Below are positions 37,235 through 45,814 of a stretch of 64,000 nt of DNA, in pieces; within the stretch, counting starts at the first letter, position 1, and each line of letters starts with the position of its first letter. The stretch is from Aliivibrio sp. (GTDB taxonomy: Bacteria > Pseudomonadota > Gammaproteobacteria > Enterobacterales > Vibrionaceae), in assembly GCA_016764915.1 (NCBI GenBank), contig JAESQY010000144.1, positions 53,023-117,022 of the forward strand. Direction: 5' to 3'. Under the pieces are notes generated by a model that was given only the letters and a program-made list of their open reading frames with translations, had not been told where the DNA came from and did no database searches. Made by a program: the position numbers and the translations under genes.

Positions 37235-40200
37235 AGCGAAGCCTCTTCATTTGCTTGGGTAGCCACTTCATCCATAAGATCTTTGAACATATTCAAATAG
37301 ACAGGTTGTTTGTATTTTGCAGACCAACGTCCACCAATTGCAGAATCAATCATGTCCAGCAATATCTTCTCTGCACGATCTAAACGTTCAGCATTAAGCG
37401 GATGACCTAATAAGGCGTTCTCCACTTCAATCAACCGTTGCGGTTTACTGAAAAGTGCGCCATCCACTAAGTGACAAAAATCGATTTTTCCCAGCTCATC
37501 AAAAGAGATCAAACAGGTCAAACTTAGCCGTGTAATGTTTAACGCATTACGGCGGCCTAATTGACTGTATTTCTCTATATAGGTTTTATTCAGTTTCGCT
37601 CTGCACAGATGTTTAGGTATAAAGATACGAGTGAGTAACTCGCCTTTTTCTAACGCGGTGCGATACGTGCCTGTGATGAAATCTGTAATTGGCATCTTAC
37701 GCACGCTATTGGCTGAACGTAGCTCCACCACCGCGTTGTAGGCAATAAGTGGTGGAAGAGAGTCAGCACATGGAGCTGCGTTCACAATATTACCGCCCAC
37801 AGTGGCTCGATTACGGATCTGGTTTGAACCTATGGTGTGGGCAGTCGTTGCTAACAGCTTAAAATAACGTTGTACTGCTGGATGTTTAACTAAGGCGTTA
37901 AAATTGACCCCAGAACCGATAATCACGTCACTTTCGGTCTCGACGATTTCGCATAAACCTTCAAGTTTAGCGATATTAACCAGCGTCTTCTCTTCTGTAT
38001 GCAGACGCGCTTGAACCAACACATCAGTTCCCCCTGCAATCGGTTTGATCTCACCACTCTCCATGATAGATAAAGCGTGATCCAATGATTCAGGATTGAT
38101 CAGTTTTATACCAGTGATACGCTGGGTATGTTTTTTCTGCTCACTGGTTGCCAACAACTCACTCTGTCGAACTGGTTTTTTCAAGTTATAACCCAAAATA
38201 ACCTGTTCTAGTGTTAATGGCAGCTGTCTAAAACGCTTGTTCAACGCAAAACTCACCGCATTATTAATAGCCGCCGCTGCTAACTCGGTAGCGGGTTCAC
38301 CGATGCTCTTGGCTCCAAACGGGCCACCTGCATCGTAGTTTTCGATGGCAATGATGTCGATATTAGGAATATCTTTGATGGTTGGCAGTAAGTAACTATC
38401 GAAGTTCTCAGATTTTAGCTCACCATTTTCGATGTTGTAATCTTCTAATACACCCAGACCGAACCCTTGTGCAATTCCTCCGGTAACCTGTCCTTCAAAG
38501 CCAACTTGATTGATCACTTGCCCGACATCGTGCGCTGCCGTTATGTTTATCAGGTCAATTTTTCCGGTGCTGATATTGACTTTAAGCTCCACCACCTGAC
38601 AAGCATATACCCAAGTAAAATAGGGACTGCCACTGCCTTTCTCTTCATCCCAACTAATATCAGGCTGATCAAACCAACCATAAGCGGCTAAATTGACTCC
38701 TGCCCATTTGGCTTTATTCACGGCATAAGCAAAAGTGACGGATAACTCTGGCTTGGATTTATTGCGGATCTCACCTTGCAGCCACTCAGTTTGTTCCATC
38801 GATGTGACACTTAACTCTTCAGAGATCACATCAAATATTCTGGTTTTAACCGTTTCAGCGCCTTGTTTGATCGCGTTACCACCCGTCACGGTTGCTCTCG
38901 ATGCGACCGTTGGTCCGCCATCAGAAATCATTGATGTTGGTGGCTCGGTAAAGCTTATTTGGTTGAGTTCGACACCAAACACTTCAGCCACAATCATCAC
39001 CATCGTGGTCTGTAGTCCTTGTCCGTTTTCACACACTCCGGTTGAGATATTAATACTGCCATCACTGTTCACTGAGACTAAACCTGATGACGTATCTACC
39101 CCTTCAGCCCCCATCGAACAGCCACGGTAACTGATCGCTAAACCGATACCATATTTATTGGGATCATCCGACGCATTTAGCGCTTTAAAGGTCTCTATTT
39201 TTTCAAGGTAATTTGATTTCGTAGCGGCTTTTTCTAATACTTCATCCACCGATACTGTGTGGTTACTGAACTGCTGGTTAGTAATACTGTGTCCATCTTG
39301 TTTGATGGCATTGATGCTTCTCACTTCTAATGAACTGATTCCGCATATCTCAGCAATCTCATCCATTAATGATTCATTCGCATAGACAATTTGAGGAGAA
39401 CCAAAACCGCGCATAGCACCTGAGTAAGTATTGTTGGTATAGACGCCTTGCACATCAACTCGCACGTTTTCTATATCGTAAGGACCAGCGGCTTGCACCA
39501 CAGATCGCCACGTTACAAATGGCGTACAAGCCGCATAAGCACCACTGTCAGCGATGATATTGATTTTCATCCCTTCAATTTTACCATCACGATTAAAGCC
39601 AACTTTATAGGTCATGTGGTAAGGGTGACGTTTGCTACTCTCTACAATGGATTGCTCGCGAGTATAGGTAAACTTCACCGCTCTTTTTGTTAATAGAGCC
39701 ATTAAACCTGCACGACACGATAAATGATCAATCGTATCGTCTTTACCACCAAAAGATCCGCCCAGCACAGCACGGCGTACATCTACTTTTGATTGATTAA
39801 GCCCTAGGTAACTGGCGACAAAACCTCTAACGCGATGTGGATTTTGAATCGAACCCGTTAAAATAACATCACTATTGGTCGGGTCGATATAGGCGGTGAT
39901 CGATTCAGGTTCAATGTAAGCATGCTCCTGAAATCCAATCTGATAAACACGCTCAATCACCTGATCGGCCTTTGCTAAACCTGCATCAATATCTCCACGT
40001 TCAGTATGATGCTTTGCGACTACGTTTGACTCTTTATCTGGATGTATCAGTCTTGCGTCTTCTTTAAGTGCTTCATGTACATCGGTAATAGGCAGATATG
40101 GTTCATACTCAACCACTATGGCATCGACTGCCTGACAAGCAATCTCATAGGTCTCAGCAGCGACAATAGCGACCACATCCCCCATAAAACAGACTTCATC

Positions 40201-40473
40201 ATTAACAATTGGCAGATAATCTCGAATGATGACACCGGCGGTAGGATCACCCGGAATATCATTAAAACAGGCGATTCGAACCACGCCAGGAATTTTTTTT
40301 GCCTCTGTTATATCTATTTTACAGATCTTGCCTGCGGGAATATCGGCATATCGACATACGCCATACAGCATGTCTGTTATCTGAATATCATTGCCGTATA
40401 TCGCCGTTCCTTCCACTTTCTCTTGACCATCAACACGAGTTACACGCTTACCAATTTGATTAAAGCCACTCAT
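37231..40473 (-). CDS. Xanthine dehydrogenase, molybdopterin subunit fused to FAD subunit
   Basis: 1080 residues from the ATG at 40473, which follows AAGGA by seven bases; the frame extends to 40527. Residues 1 to about 770 are a complete Mo domain (GKRVTRVDGQEKVEGTAIYG, GGSFGGKDDTIDHL, AMRGFGSPQIVYANE, GAKSIGEPATELAAAAINNA with the catalytic-type Glu). After a linker rich in Q/K, residues about 785-1080 are an FAD domain (PIAGGTDVLVQARL, TVGGNIVNAAPCADSLPPL). The order Mo-FAD differs from the FeS-FAD-Mo order of animal xanthine dehydrogenase. The iron-sulfur subunit is the next gene. Confidence 0.9.
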   Translation of the reverse strand: MSGFNQIGKRVTRVDGQEKVEGTAIYGNDIQITDMLYGVCRYADIPAGKICKIDITEAKKIPGVVRIACFNDIPGDPTAGVIIRDYLPIVNDEVCFMGDVVAIVAAETYEIACQAVDAIVVEYEPYLPITDVHEALKEDARLIHPDKESNVVAKHHTERGDIDAGLAKADQVIERVYQIGFQEHAYIEPESITAYIDPTNSDVILTGSIQNPHRVRGFVASYLGLNQSKVDVRRAVLGGSFGGKDDTIDHLSCRAGLMALLTKRAVKFTYTREQSIVESSKRHPYHMTYKVGFNRDGKIEGMKINIIADSGAYAACTPFVTWRSVVQAAGPYDIENVRVDVQGVYTNNTYSGAMRGFGSPQIVYANESLMDEIAEICGISSLEVRSINAIKQDGHSITNQQFSNHTVSVDEVLEKAATKSNYLEKIETFKALNASDDPNKYGIGLAISYRGCSMGAEGVDTSSGLVSVNSDGSINISTGVCENGQGLQTTMVMIVAEVFGVELNQISFTEPPTSMISDGGPTVASRATVTGGNAIKQGAETVKTRIFDVISEELSVTSMEQTEWLQGEIRNKSKPELSVTFAYAVNKAKWAGVNLAAYGWFDQPDISWDEEKGSGSPYFTWVYACQVVELKVNISTGKIDLINITAAHDVGQVINQVGFEGQVTGGIAQGFGLGVLEDYNIENGELKSENFDSYLLPTIKDIPNIDIIAIENYDAGGPFGAKSIGEPATELAAAAINNAVSFALNKRFRQLPLTLEQVILGYNLKKPVRQSELLATSEQKKHTQRITGIKLINPESLDHALSIMESGEIKPIAGGTDVLVQARLHTEEKTLVNIAKLEGLCEIVETESDVIIGSGVNFNALVKHPAVQRYFKLLATTAHTIGSNQIRNRATVGGNIVNAAPCADSLPPLIAYNAVVELRSANSVRKMPITDFITGTYRTALEKGELLTRIFIPKHLCRAKLNKTYIEKYSQLGRRNALNITRLSLTCLISFDELGKIDFCHLVDGALFSKPQRLIEVENALLGHPLNAERLDRAEKILLDMIDSAIGGRWSAKYKQPVYLNMFKDLMDEVATQANEEASL

Positions 40474-40543
40474 TGAATGTTCCTTCTCAACGTCATTTTG
40501 AAAAGTACTGTCTAAGCTACTAAGCACACTAATGAGAGTACTA

Positions 40544-40559
40544 GGCAGTTTTTAGGCCC
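40544..40559 (-). promoter_or_regulatory. Possible weak sigma-54 promoter for the fused dehydrogenase
   Basis: The minus strand reads GGGCCTAAAAACTGCC, with the GG-N10-GC interval of RpoN promoters but a poor -24 block and CTGCC rather than TTGCA at -12. It is supported mainly by a TATCA-N3-TGATA site 134 bases further upstream. Confidence 0.3.
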
Positions 40560-40691
40560 ATTTTTATAAAAGGAGTGATAATTGAGATGGAATGTGATTC
40601 AAGATTGTTTTTTTTGATTTTTGCGGTTTTTTTTGTTGCAGCAGGCGTATTTTTGAACGAATTTTTATTTGTCAGATTATCGATTTATCAG

Positions 40692-40704
40692 TATCAAAAT
40701 GATA
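40692..40704. promoter_or_regulatory. TATCA-N3-TGATA site upstream of the fused dehydrogenase
   Basis: TATCAAAATGATA. Together with its flank it is, in reverse complement, CGATTATCATTTTGATA, one base different from the site upstream of ygfK. Another TATCA half-site precedes it on the plus strand. Confidence 0.5.
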
Positions 40705-40706
40705 AT

Positions 40707-40729
40707 CGCTGCTCATATTGATAGCAGCG
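40707..40729 (-). terminator. Hairpin after mocA (ygfJ)
   Basis: CGCTGCT (40707-40713) pairs with AGCAGCG (40723-40729) around a nine-base loop, seven bases past the mocA stop; a moderately T-rich stretch (ATTATCATTTTGAT) follows on the minus strand. Confidence 0.5.
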
Positions 40730-40735
40730 ACGCTA

Positions 40736-41317
40736 TCACTCAAGTTCTAATAACGCTTGATACGCTTCAGGAGTATCAACATCTTGATATATCTCAGGAA
40801 CAGTCATATTTAAGTAGTGAACATCATGTCGATTAATCACTGCTTTCATCTTTCCTGTAAGGGGCTTTGACACGATTTCATCAATGAGAACTCGGCTCAG
40901 TAACACAGGGTGCCCCCCTTTTATTGTCGTACCAGGAAACAACGTATAATCACCGCGTTGCTGCCAAAGTTGTTGGTAAATACCCTCACCGATGCAGGGC
41001 ATATCTCCATGGCAGATAAAAAAGTGTGCCCCCCTAACCTGTTCTACCCCTAGCTGAATTGAACCAAACATTCCTTGTTGATAATGTGGATTCATCACCA
41101 CCAACACATCAGTTTGATGTTGGTATCTTTGTTGCAGCTCTTCTTCACGATGTCCGGCGACTAAAATCACTCGATTGCAAAAACTAAGTGCGTTTTCAAT
41201 ACTTTGGTCAAGGATTGTTTGCCCCTGGTAAGGTAGCATCAATTTCCATTGCCCCATTCTTGAAGAGAGTCCAGCAGCGGGCATCACGCAATCTATAGGT
41301 GAATCTGTTTTTTTCAT
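40736..41317 (-). CDS. mocA: Molybdenum cofactor nucleotidyltransferase, MocA/YgfJ type
   Basis: 193-residue NTP-transferase resembling E. coli MocA (YgfJ), which makes molybdopterin cytosine dinucleotide, the cofactor form used by xanthine dehydrogenase-family enzymes. The nucleotide-binding start MPAAGLSSRMGQWKLMLPYQGQTIL, the metal site in FFICHGDMPCIGEG and PGTTIKGGHPVLLSR are visible. GAGAT precedes the ATG. Divergent from yqeC with only 41 bases between, and surrounded by the hydroxylases it serves. Confidence 0.85.
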   Translation of the reverse strand: MKKTDSPIDCVMPAAGLSSRMGQWKLMLPYQGQTILDQSIENALSFCNRVILVAGHREEELQQRYQHQTDVLVVMNPHYQQGMFGSIQLGVEQVRGAHFFICHGDMPCIGEGIYQQLWQQRGDYTLFPGTTIKGGHPVLLSRVLIDEIVSKPLTGKMKAVINRHDVHYLNMTVPEIYQDVDTPEAYQALLELE

Positions 41318-41358
41318 TATTATCTCAATTAGGGCTAAATAAGGTAGATGGTATCTCT

Positions 41359-42222
41359 ATGACAACCAACACAGCGGCGTTATCTCTGCAGTTATCTCAT
41401 CTGAATCCAGCAGTAAAACCGTCGTCTAGACCGTTGATGATCTCTCTGGTTGGCGGCGGCGGTAAAACCAGTTCTGCATTTTGGTTAGCTCAACAATTTA
41501 AACAGGCAGGTCACTGTGTATTGGTCAGCACGACCACCAAGATGTACTTGCCAGAGCAACATCAAGCCGATCACTTTATATTCGAACAAAACGACAACAA
41601 TCATATTGATAGCATCATAGATCAGCAACCATCATCAACGCTATTATCTCGCCTTCAACAGCAAAAACATGAGGTTTCAATCACATTTTGCTTTCAACAA
41701 CTGCTAGAAAGTACAGCTGACTCTAATGCCAGAAAAGTGACCGGCATCACTCCTAGCTTGATAGATAATCTCAAAAATAAATCGCCATTCACAGTTTTCA
41801 TCATTGAAGCAGATGGCGCTAAGCAGATGCCAATAAAAGCGCCATCTGGGCATGAGCCTTGCATTCCTCTCTCTACAGATATCGTCGTTGGCGTCACAGG
41901 TGCAGAGAGTATCAATGCTCATGCGGATCCTATGAACATCCATCGTTGGAATTGTTTTTCTCTTATTACTCAATGCAAAGAAGGTGATGAAATAGATCAC
42001 CAAGTACTGGGTAAGTTATTAGAACATTCTGATGGTATGTTTAAACAGGCCCCTGAAAACGCCATCAAGATTTGGTTAATCAATAAAGTAGACTTAGCAC
42101 CCTGTTATTCTCAATTACAACAGACTGCTCAACATGTCTTCAAGCAGGTTAAACAACTTGATGAGGTTTGGTTTGTAGCTATGCATGACCAGACGCCAAT
42201 AAAGGAGTTAATGAGGAGGTAG
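41359..42222 (+). CDS. yqeC: YqeC, selenium-dependent hydroxylase accessory protein
   Basis: 287-residue protein with an N-terminal P-loop (LMISLVGGGGKTSSAFWLAQQF), STTTKMY and a central DGAKQMPIKAPSGHEPCIP segment, matching the YqeC family found with selenium-dependent molybdenum hydroxylases. Its reaction is not established; it is presumed to help insert or deliver selenium to the Mo cofactor. The ATG at 41359 is the first good start; a GTG at 41299 would overlap the divergent mocA. First gene of a four-gene unit. Confidence 0.85.
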   Translation: MTTNTAALSLQLSHLNPAVKPSSRPLMISLVGGGGKTSSAFWLAQQFKQAGHCVLVSTTTKMYLPEQHQADHFIFEQNDNNHIDSIIDQQPSSTLLSRLQQQKHEVSITFCFQQLLESTADSNARKVTGITPSLIDNLKNKSPFTVFIIEADGAKQMPIKAPSGHEPCIPLSTDIVVGVTGAESINAHADPMNIHRWNCFSLITQCKEGDEIDHQVLGKLLEHSDGMFKQAPENAIKIWLINKVDLAPCYSQLQQTAQHVFKQVKQLDEVWFVAMHDQTPIKELMRR

Positions 42223-42258
42223 TGTTGACTGCCTCATTCATGTATTGAGGTCGTTTTA

Positions 42259-43857
42259 ATGAACATTTTTAGCCAAGCAGCTTTACTAGAACAGAATAAT
42301 ACTCCCTTTGCATTAACCAATATTATTGAGACATCGGGTTCTTCACCTCGTCACAATGGACAGATGATCGTCAAACAGGATGGTTCTATCATCGGCACCG
42401 TCGGCGGAGGCATGATTGAACGCTATGTAATCGAACAGGCAATTGAAGCTATTTCAGCTCGTGAATCACGTGTTGTTAAAGGAAGAATGACTCGTTCTGG
42501 ACCTGAAGCAATGGACATGGATTGCGGTGGTTCAATGACCGTTTCTATCGATGTTCATGGGCTACGCCCCGCACTGCTGTTGATCGGAGCTGGACACGTC
42601 AATCGAGCGGTTGCCCATGCCGCCAATGTGCTTGGTTTTGACATCACTGTCGCCGATGCCTATGAAGAGAGCTTATCTCCACAATACTTCCCTGAAGGCA
42701 CTAAACGCGTTTTGGGTAATACCATGGAGGATGCGATTTCAAAATTAAACATCACCAGTGACAGCTTCGTTGTCATCGCAACCAACCACCAAGATCAAGA
42801 CGCCATTACCTCCATCGTAAAACACAAAACGAAATACGTCGGTTTAATGGCCAGTCGTCGTAAGGTCCAGACTCTATTTAACCATCTTCGTAAATGTAAT
42901 GTTAGCAATGACCTGATTGGCGCAATTCACTCTCCTGTTGGATTTAACATTGGTGCGGAAACCCCAGAAGAGATCGCTATCAGCGTGATGGCAGAGGTAC
43001 TAAAAGTTAAAAATAGCTCCGCAGGTGGTTTATTAAAAGACGATGTACGTGTTAACCGTAAACGCTTGGTATTAGTTCGCGGCGCTGGTGACATCGCGAC
43101 AGGGGTGGCTATTCGTCTGCATAATTGTGGTTTTAAAGTGGTAATGACAGACATTGCCCAACCGACCGTCATTCGCTGCACCGTTTCGTTTGCCCAAGCA
43201 CTGTATGGTGAGTCAGTTATTGTTGAAGGTATTACGGCGCAAAAAGCCAGTAGCTGTCAGCAAGTCTATGCCGTTTTAGATGCAGGTAATATTCCCGTCA
43301 TGGTAGATGAAGATTGTTGTACGTTAGGCAGCCTACAACCCACTTTTGTGGTGGATGCCATTCTTGCTAAACGTAATTTAGGCACCAGTAAAGACATGGC
43401 ACCTATTACTATTGCTTTAGGTCCCGGATTCAATGCAGGCGTTGATTGTCACGCTGTTATTGAAACTAATCGAGGGCACCGCTTGGGCCGAGTGATATAT
43501 CAAGGCGAAACTGAAGCCAACACCGGCATTCCTGGAAATATTGCTGGTTATACTCACCAGCGCGTTGTTCGTGCTCCTTGTGATGGCGTGATGCACAACC
43601 ACGTTAAACTTGGTGATATTGTTACTGAAGGCGATATTATCGCACACATAGCAGACACCCCTATTCCAGCACCATTAAGTGGCATGGTTCGCGGGCTTCT
43701 AAACCCCGGACTCTCCGTAACAGAAGGTTTTAAAATCGGAGATATCGATCCAAGAGGCATAGATGCCGATTTCACCACTGTTTCAGACAAAGCACGCGCA
43801 ATAGGAGGCAGCGTAGTAGAAGCCGCACTATATTTAGAGCGAACCACACAACTTTAA
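42259..43857 (+). CDS. yqeB: YqeB: XdhC-type chaperone fused to EF2563-type selenium hydroxylase protein
   Basis: 532 residues, co-linear with E. coli YqeB (541). Residues 1 to about 255 are an XdhC/CoxI-type domain (ETSGSSPRHNGQMIV, TVGGGMIE, DCGGSMTV, LLIGAGHVNRAVA Rossmann motif, HSPVGFNIGAETPEEIAIS), which in relatives binds and protects the Mo cofactor before insertion. Residues about 270-532 are the selenium-dependent hydroxylase maturation domain (LVLVRGAGDIATGVAIRLHNCGF, ITIALGPGFNAGVDCHAVIETNRGH, RAIGGSVVEAALYL). Starts 36 bases after yqeC. Confidence 0.9.
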   Translation: MNIFSQAALLEQNNTPFALTNIIETSGSSPRHNGQMIVKQDGSIIGTVGGGMIERYVIEQAIEAISARESRVVKGRMTRSGPEAMDMDCGGSMTVSIDVHGLRPALLLIGAGHVNRAVAHAANVLGFDITVADAYEESLSPQYFPEGTKRVLGNTMEDAISKLNITSDSFVVIATNHQDQDAITSIVKHKTKYVGLMASRRKVQTLFNHLRKCNVSNDLIGAIHSPVGFNIGAETPEEIAISVMAEVLKVKNSSAGGLLKDDVRVNRKRLVLVRGAGDIATGVAIRLHNCGFKVVMTDIAQPTVIRCTVSFAQALYGESVIVEGITAQKASSCQQVYAVLDAGNIPVMVDEDCCTLGSLQPTFVVDAILAKRNLGTSKDMAPITIALGPGFNAGVDCHAVIETNRGHRLGRVIYQGETEANTGIPGNIAGYTHQRVVRAPCDGVMHNHVKLGDIVTEGDIIAHIADTPIPAPLSGMVRGLLNPGLSVTEGFKIGDIDPRGIDADFTTVSDKARAIGGSVVEAALYLERTTQL

Positions 43858-43876
43858 TTAATATGAGAATATCACT

Positions 43877-44296
43877 ATGGACAGACATTCGAATTTCTAT
43901 CATATCAATCGTTGTTTCATCTTATTTGCGGCAGCATCAATCTCACTGAAGGGGCTGTTGCAACCTGAATATTTTGCACTGTTATTACAAGATACAGGTT
44001 TGGTTTCTAGCATGATATCCAAGCCGATTAGCGGACTGTTTTCACTGTTAATTGCCGTGTTCATTGTAGGGTATATCACTACAAAAATTAGTCTTATTCC
44101 AGTTATTGCCTCTATCGTGACCTATCTTATGGTGATTGGACTGGCTCTGTTTCAGGGGCTGAATATTGATTGTGATTGCTACCAACAAAGTTCAATTGAA
44201 TCCATAGTTTACACAAACATCACAGCACAGTTTTTCGTTATCTTAGTTATCACTGTTGTCACCACTTCAGCCGTATTTTTTGAAAAACGGCAATAA
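43877..44296 (+). CDS. MauE/DoxX-like four-helix membrane protein
   Basis: 139-residue inner-membrane protein with about four hydrophobic helices. The motif LFQGLNIDCDCYQQSS resembles the Cys-containing loop of MauE/DoxX-type proteins, some of which act in disulfide or sulfur handling. It begins 19 bases after yqeB and ends 32 bases before a rhodanese gene, so it is probably part of the yqeCB transcript. A role in delivering reduced sulfur or selenium is inference. I would not name it beyond the family. Confidence 0.6.
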   Translation: MDRHSNFYHINRCFILFAAASISLKGLLQPEYFALLLQDTGLVSSMISKPISGLFSLLIAVFIVGYITTKISLIPVIASIVTYLMVIGLALFQGLNIDCDCYQQSSIESIVYTNITAQFFVILVITVVTTSAVFFEKRQ

Positions 44297-44328
44297 TTTT
44301 AATCCGATTTATTTTTAAGGACACCGTT

Positions 44329-44892
44329 ATGCTGGCCAGAAAACAGTACGCACCGCTTCCACCTTGGTTACGAATAGTAATTATCACAATAGGTGTTGGT
44401 TTTGCTATTTTTTCACTCTCAACCTCAGCTCTTTTTGTCGATAATAAATACCAAGCAGAAGTGAGAAAAGAGTCTATTGCACTAAAATTGCACAACGAAA
44501 CGATGACTGGTCAGTATAAGTTAATTGATACTGCAACATTGAAGCAGCAGTTGGACAATGATGAGCCCATGTTGATTGTTGATGCCATGCCCTACAAAAA
44601 AAGCTACCAAATTGAGCATATCCCAACAGCGGTTCAGTTCCTGTTTCCCATCACTACCATGGTGAAATGGAATATTGAGGAGACAGGCAACAAAACCATT
44701 GAGGACTTCACCGCTCTACTTGGCAACGATAAGTCGCAAACATTGGTCTTCTATTGTGGATTTGTGAAATGTGGACGTAGTCACAACGCAGCCTCGTGGG
44801 CCATTAAACTGGGTTACAAAAATGTCTATCGTTATCCGGGAGGCATTTACGCGTGGAAAGGCAACCGATACTCAACCATGAGTAGTCATTGA
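44329..44892 (+). CDS. Membrane-anchored rhodanese-like protein
   Basis: 187 residues with one N-terminal membrane helix (about 14-36) and a rhodanese domain (about 65-187) that would face the periplasm if the N-terminus is inside. The active-site loop is FYCGFVKCGRSHNAASWA with Cys143 and Cys148, a two-cysteine variant. LIVDAMPYKKSYQIEHIPTAVQF is the conserved early rhodanese block. Rhodaneses move sulfane sulfur, and some move selenium. As the last gene after yqeC-yqeB and the MauE-like gene it is a candidate chalcogen carrier. A strong hairpin follows. Confidence 0.75.
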   Translation: MLARKQYAPLPPWLRIVIITIGVGFAIFSLSTSALFVDNKYQAEVRKESIALKLHNETMTGQYKLIDTATLKQQLDNDEPMLIVDAMPYKKSYQIEHIPTAVQFLFPITTMVKWNIEETGNKTIEDFTALLGNDKSQTLVFYCGFVKCGRSHNAASWAIKLGYKNVYRYPGGIYAWKGNRYSTMSSH

Positions 44893-44909
44893 GCACCCTA
44901 ACAGCTAAA

Positions 44910-44940
44910 TGTCCCAATATTCCAAGTGAATATTGGGACA
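44910..44940. terminator. Bidirectional terminator hairpin
   Basis: Perfect 13-bp stem, TGTCCCAATATTC with its complement, around a five-base loop, 17 bases past the rhodanese stop and 14 bases before the stop of the convergent GNAT gene. Confidence 0.65.
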
Positions 44941-44954
44941 ATTCATCGTTCACT

Positions 44955-45527
44955 TTAAGAGGTTGATACTATTTTCTCATACGGGATTTTATACACAACT
45001 TCATCCAGTTCGATACCAGCCATAGAAGTTACCTGAAGCTCTTTAAACACCTCGCCGCCCAGTGATTCCGCAATATTTCGACTTGAAACATTGGCTTTAT
45101 CAACTGGATAAATAGCGTATTCGAAAGCAAGCTGCTTTGTAGCCCAATGTGCCAGTGTTGTTATCGCTTCCATGCCATATTTGTGGCCATGTGCAGATTT
45201 TTTAAGCCAAATTCCCAATTCAGGAGTGTTGTACTTTCCTCTGCCATGAAAACCACAGCACCCTAAAAACTCGCCAGTAGTATTATTCACAATCACCAAA
45301 ACGATCTCTTGCTTTAGGCCCATTAATCGCTTTGAATCATTAATGAAGGCAAGTGTCTCTTCTATGTTACTGGCAGGCTTAGGCATCATATAGCGAGTTA
45401 TTTCACTATTAAACTCGAAGAATATCTCTTTAGCAAATCGTTCATTAATAGAATGTAACGCCACACGTTCACTTTTTATAAATAACGAATTAAAATCAAT
45501 ACTATTAGGTTCTTTCAATTCAAACAC
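44955..45527 (-). CDS. GNAT acetyltransferase, RimJ/RimL type
   Basis: About 190-residue N-acetyltransferase resembling the RimJ/RimL group (FIKSERVALHSIN, ITRYMMPKPASN, GCCGFHGRGKYNTPELGIWLKKSAHGHKYGMEAITTLAHWA with the acetyl-CoA loop). The open frame runs to 45650, but the first 40 residues are hydrophobic and unlike the family. I prefer the GTG at 45527, 11 bases after GGAG, giving MFELKEPNSIDF. Substrate unknown. Confidence 0.7.
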   Translation of the reverse strand: MFELKEPNSIDFNSLFIKSERVALHSINERFAKEIFFEFNSEITRYMMPKPASNIEETLAFINDSKRLMGLKQEIVLVIVNNTTGEFLGCCGFHGRGKYNTPELGIWLKKSAHGHKYGMEAITTLAHWATKQLAFEYAIYPVDKANVSSRNIAESLGGEVFKELQVTSMAGIELDEVVYKIPYEKIVSTS

Positions 45528-45814
45528 TTTAAATAAACTCCATTTAATGCCTACAATTCGACAATAACATAAGTTTGGATAATTAAATAAATGAAATATT
45601 ATAAAAACACTATAAATAAAAATTGTTAACATTTTAGTACATAACTGCAACTGTGTTGCACTGGATTTCTTTTGCCAATAACCGTTTACAATTAATTAAT
45701 AACTTGCAGTTCATCACAAATATAATGCTAAAATGATTAACACCGACTAACAATATTTCTATTAGTCCCTTTTTTATTTCATAATAATCAAACCTTCTGT
45801 TTAGAGCACGCCTG

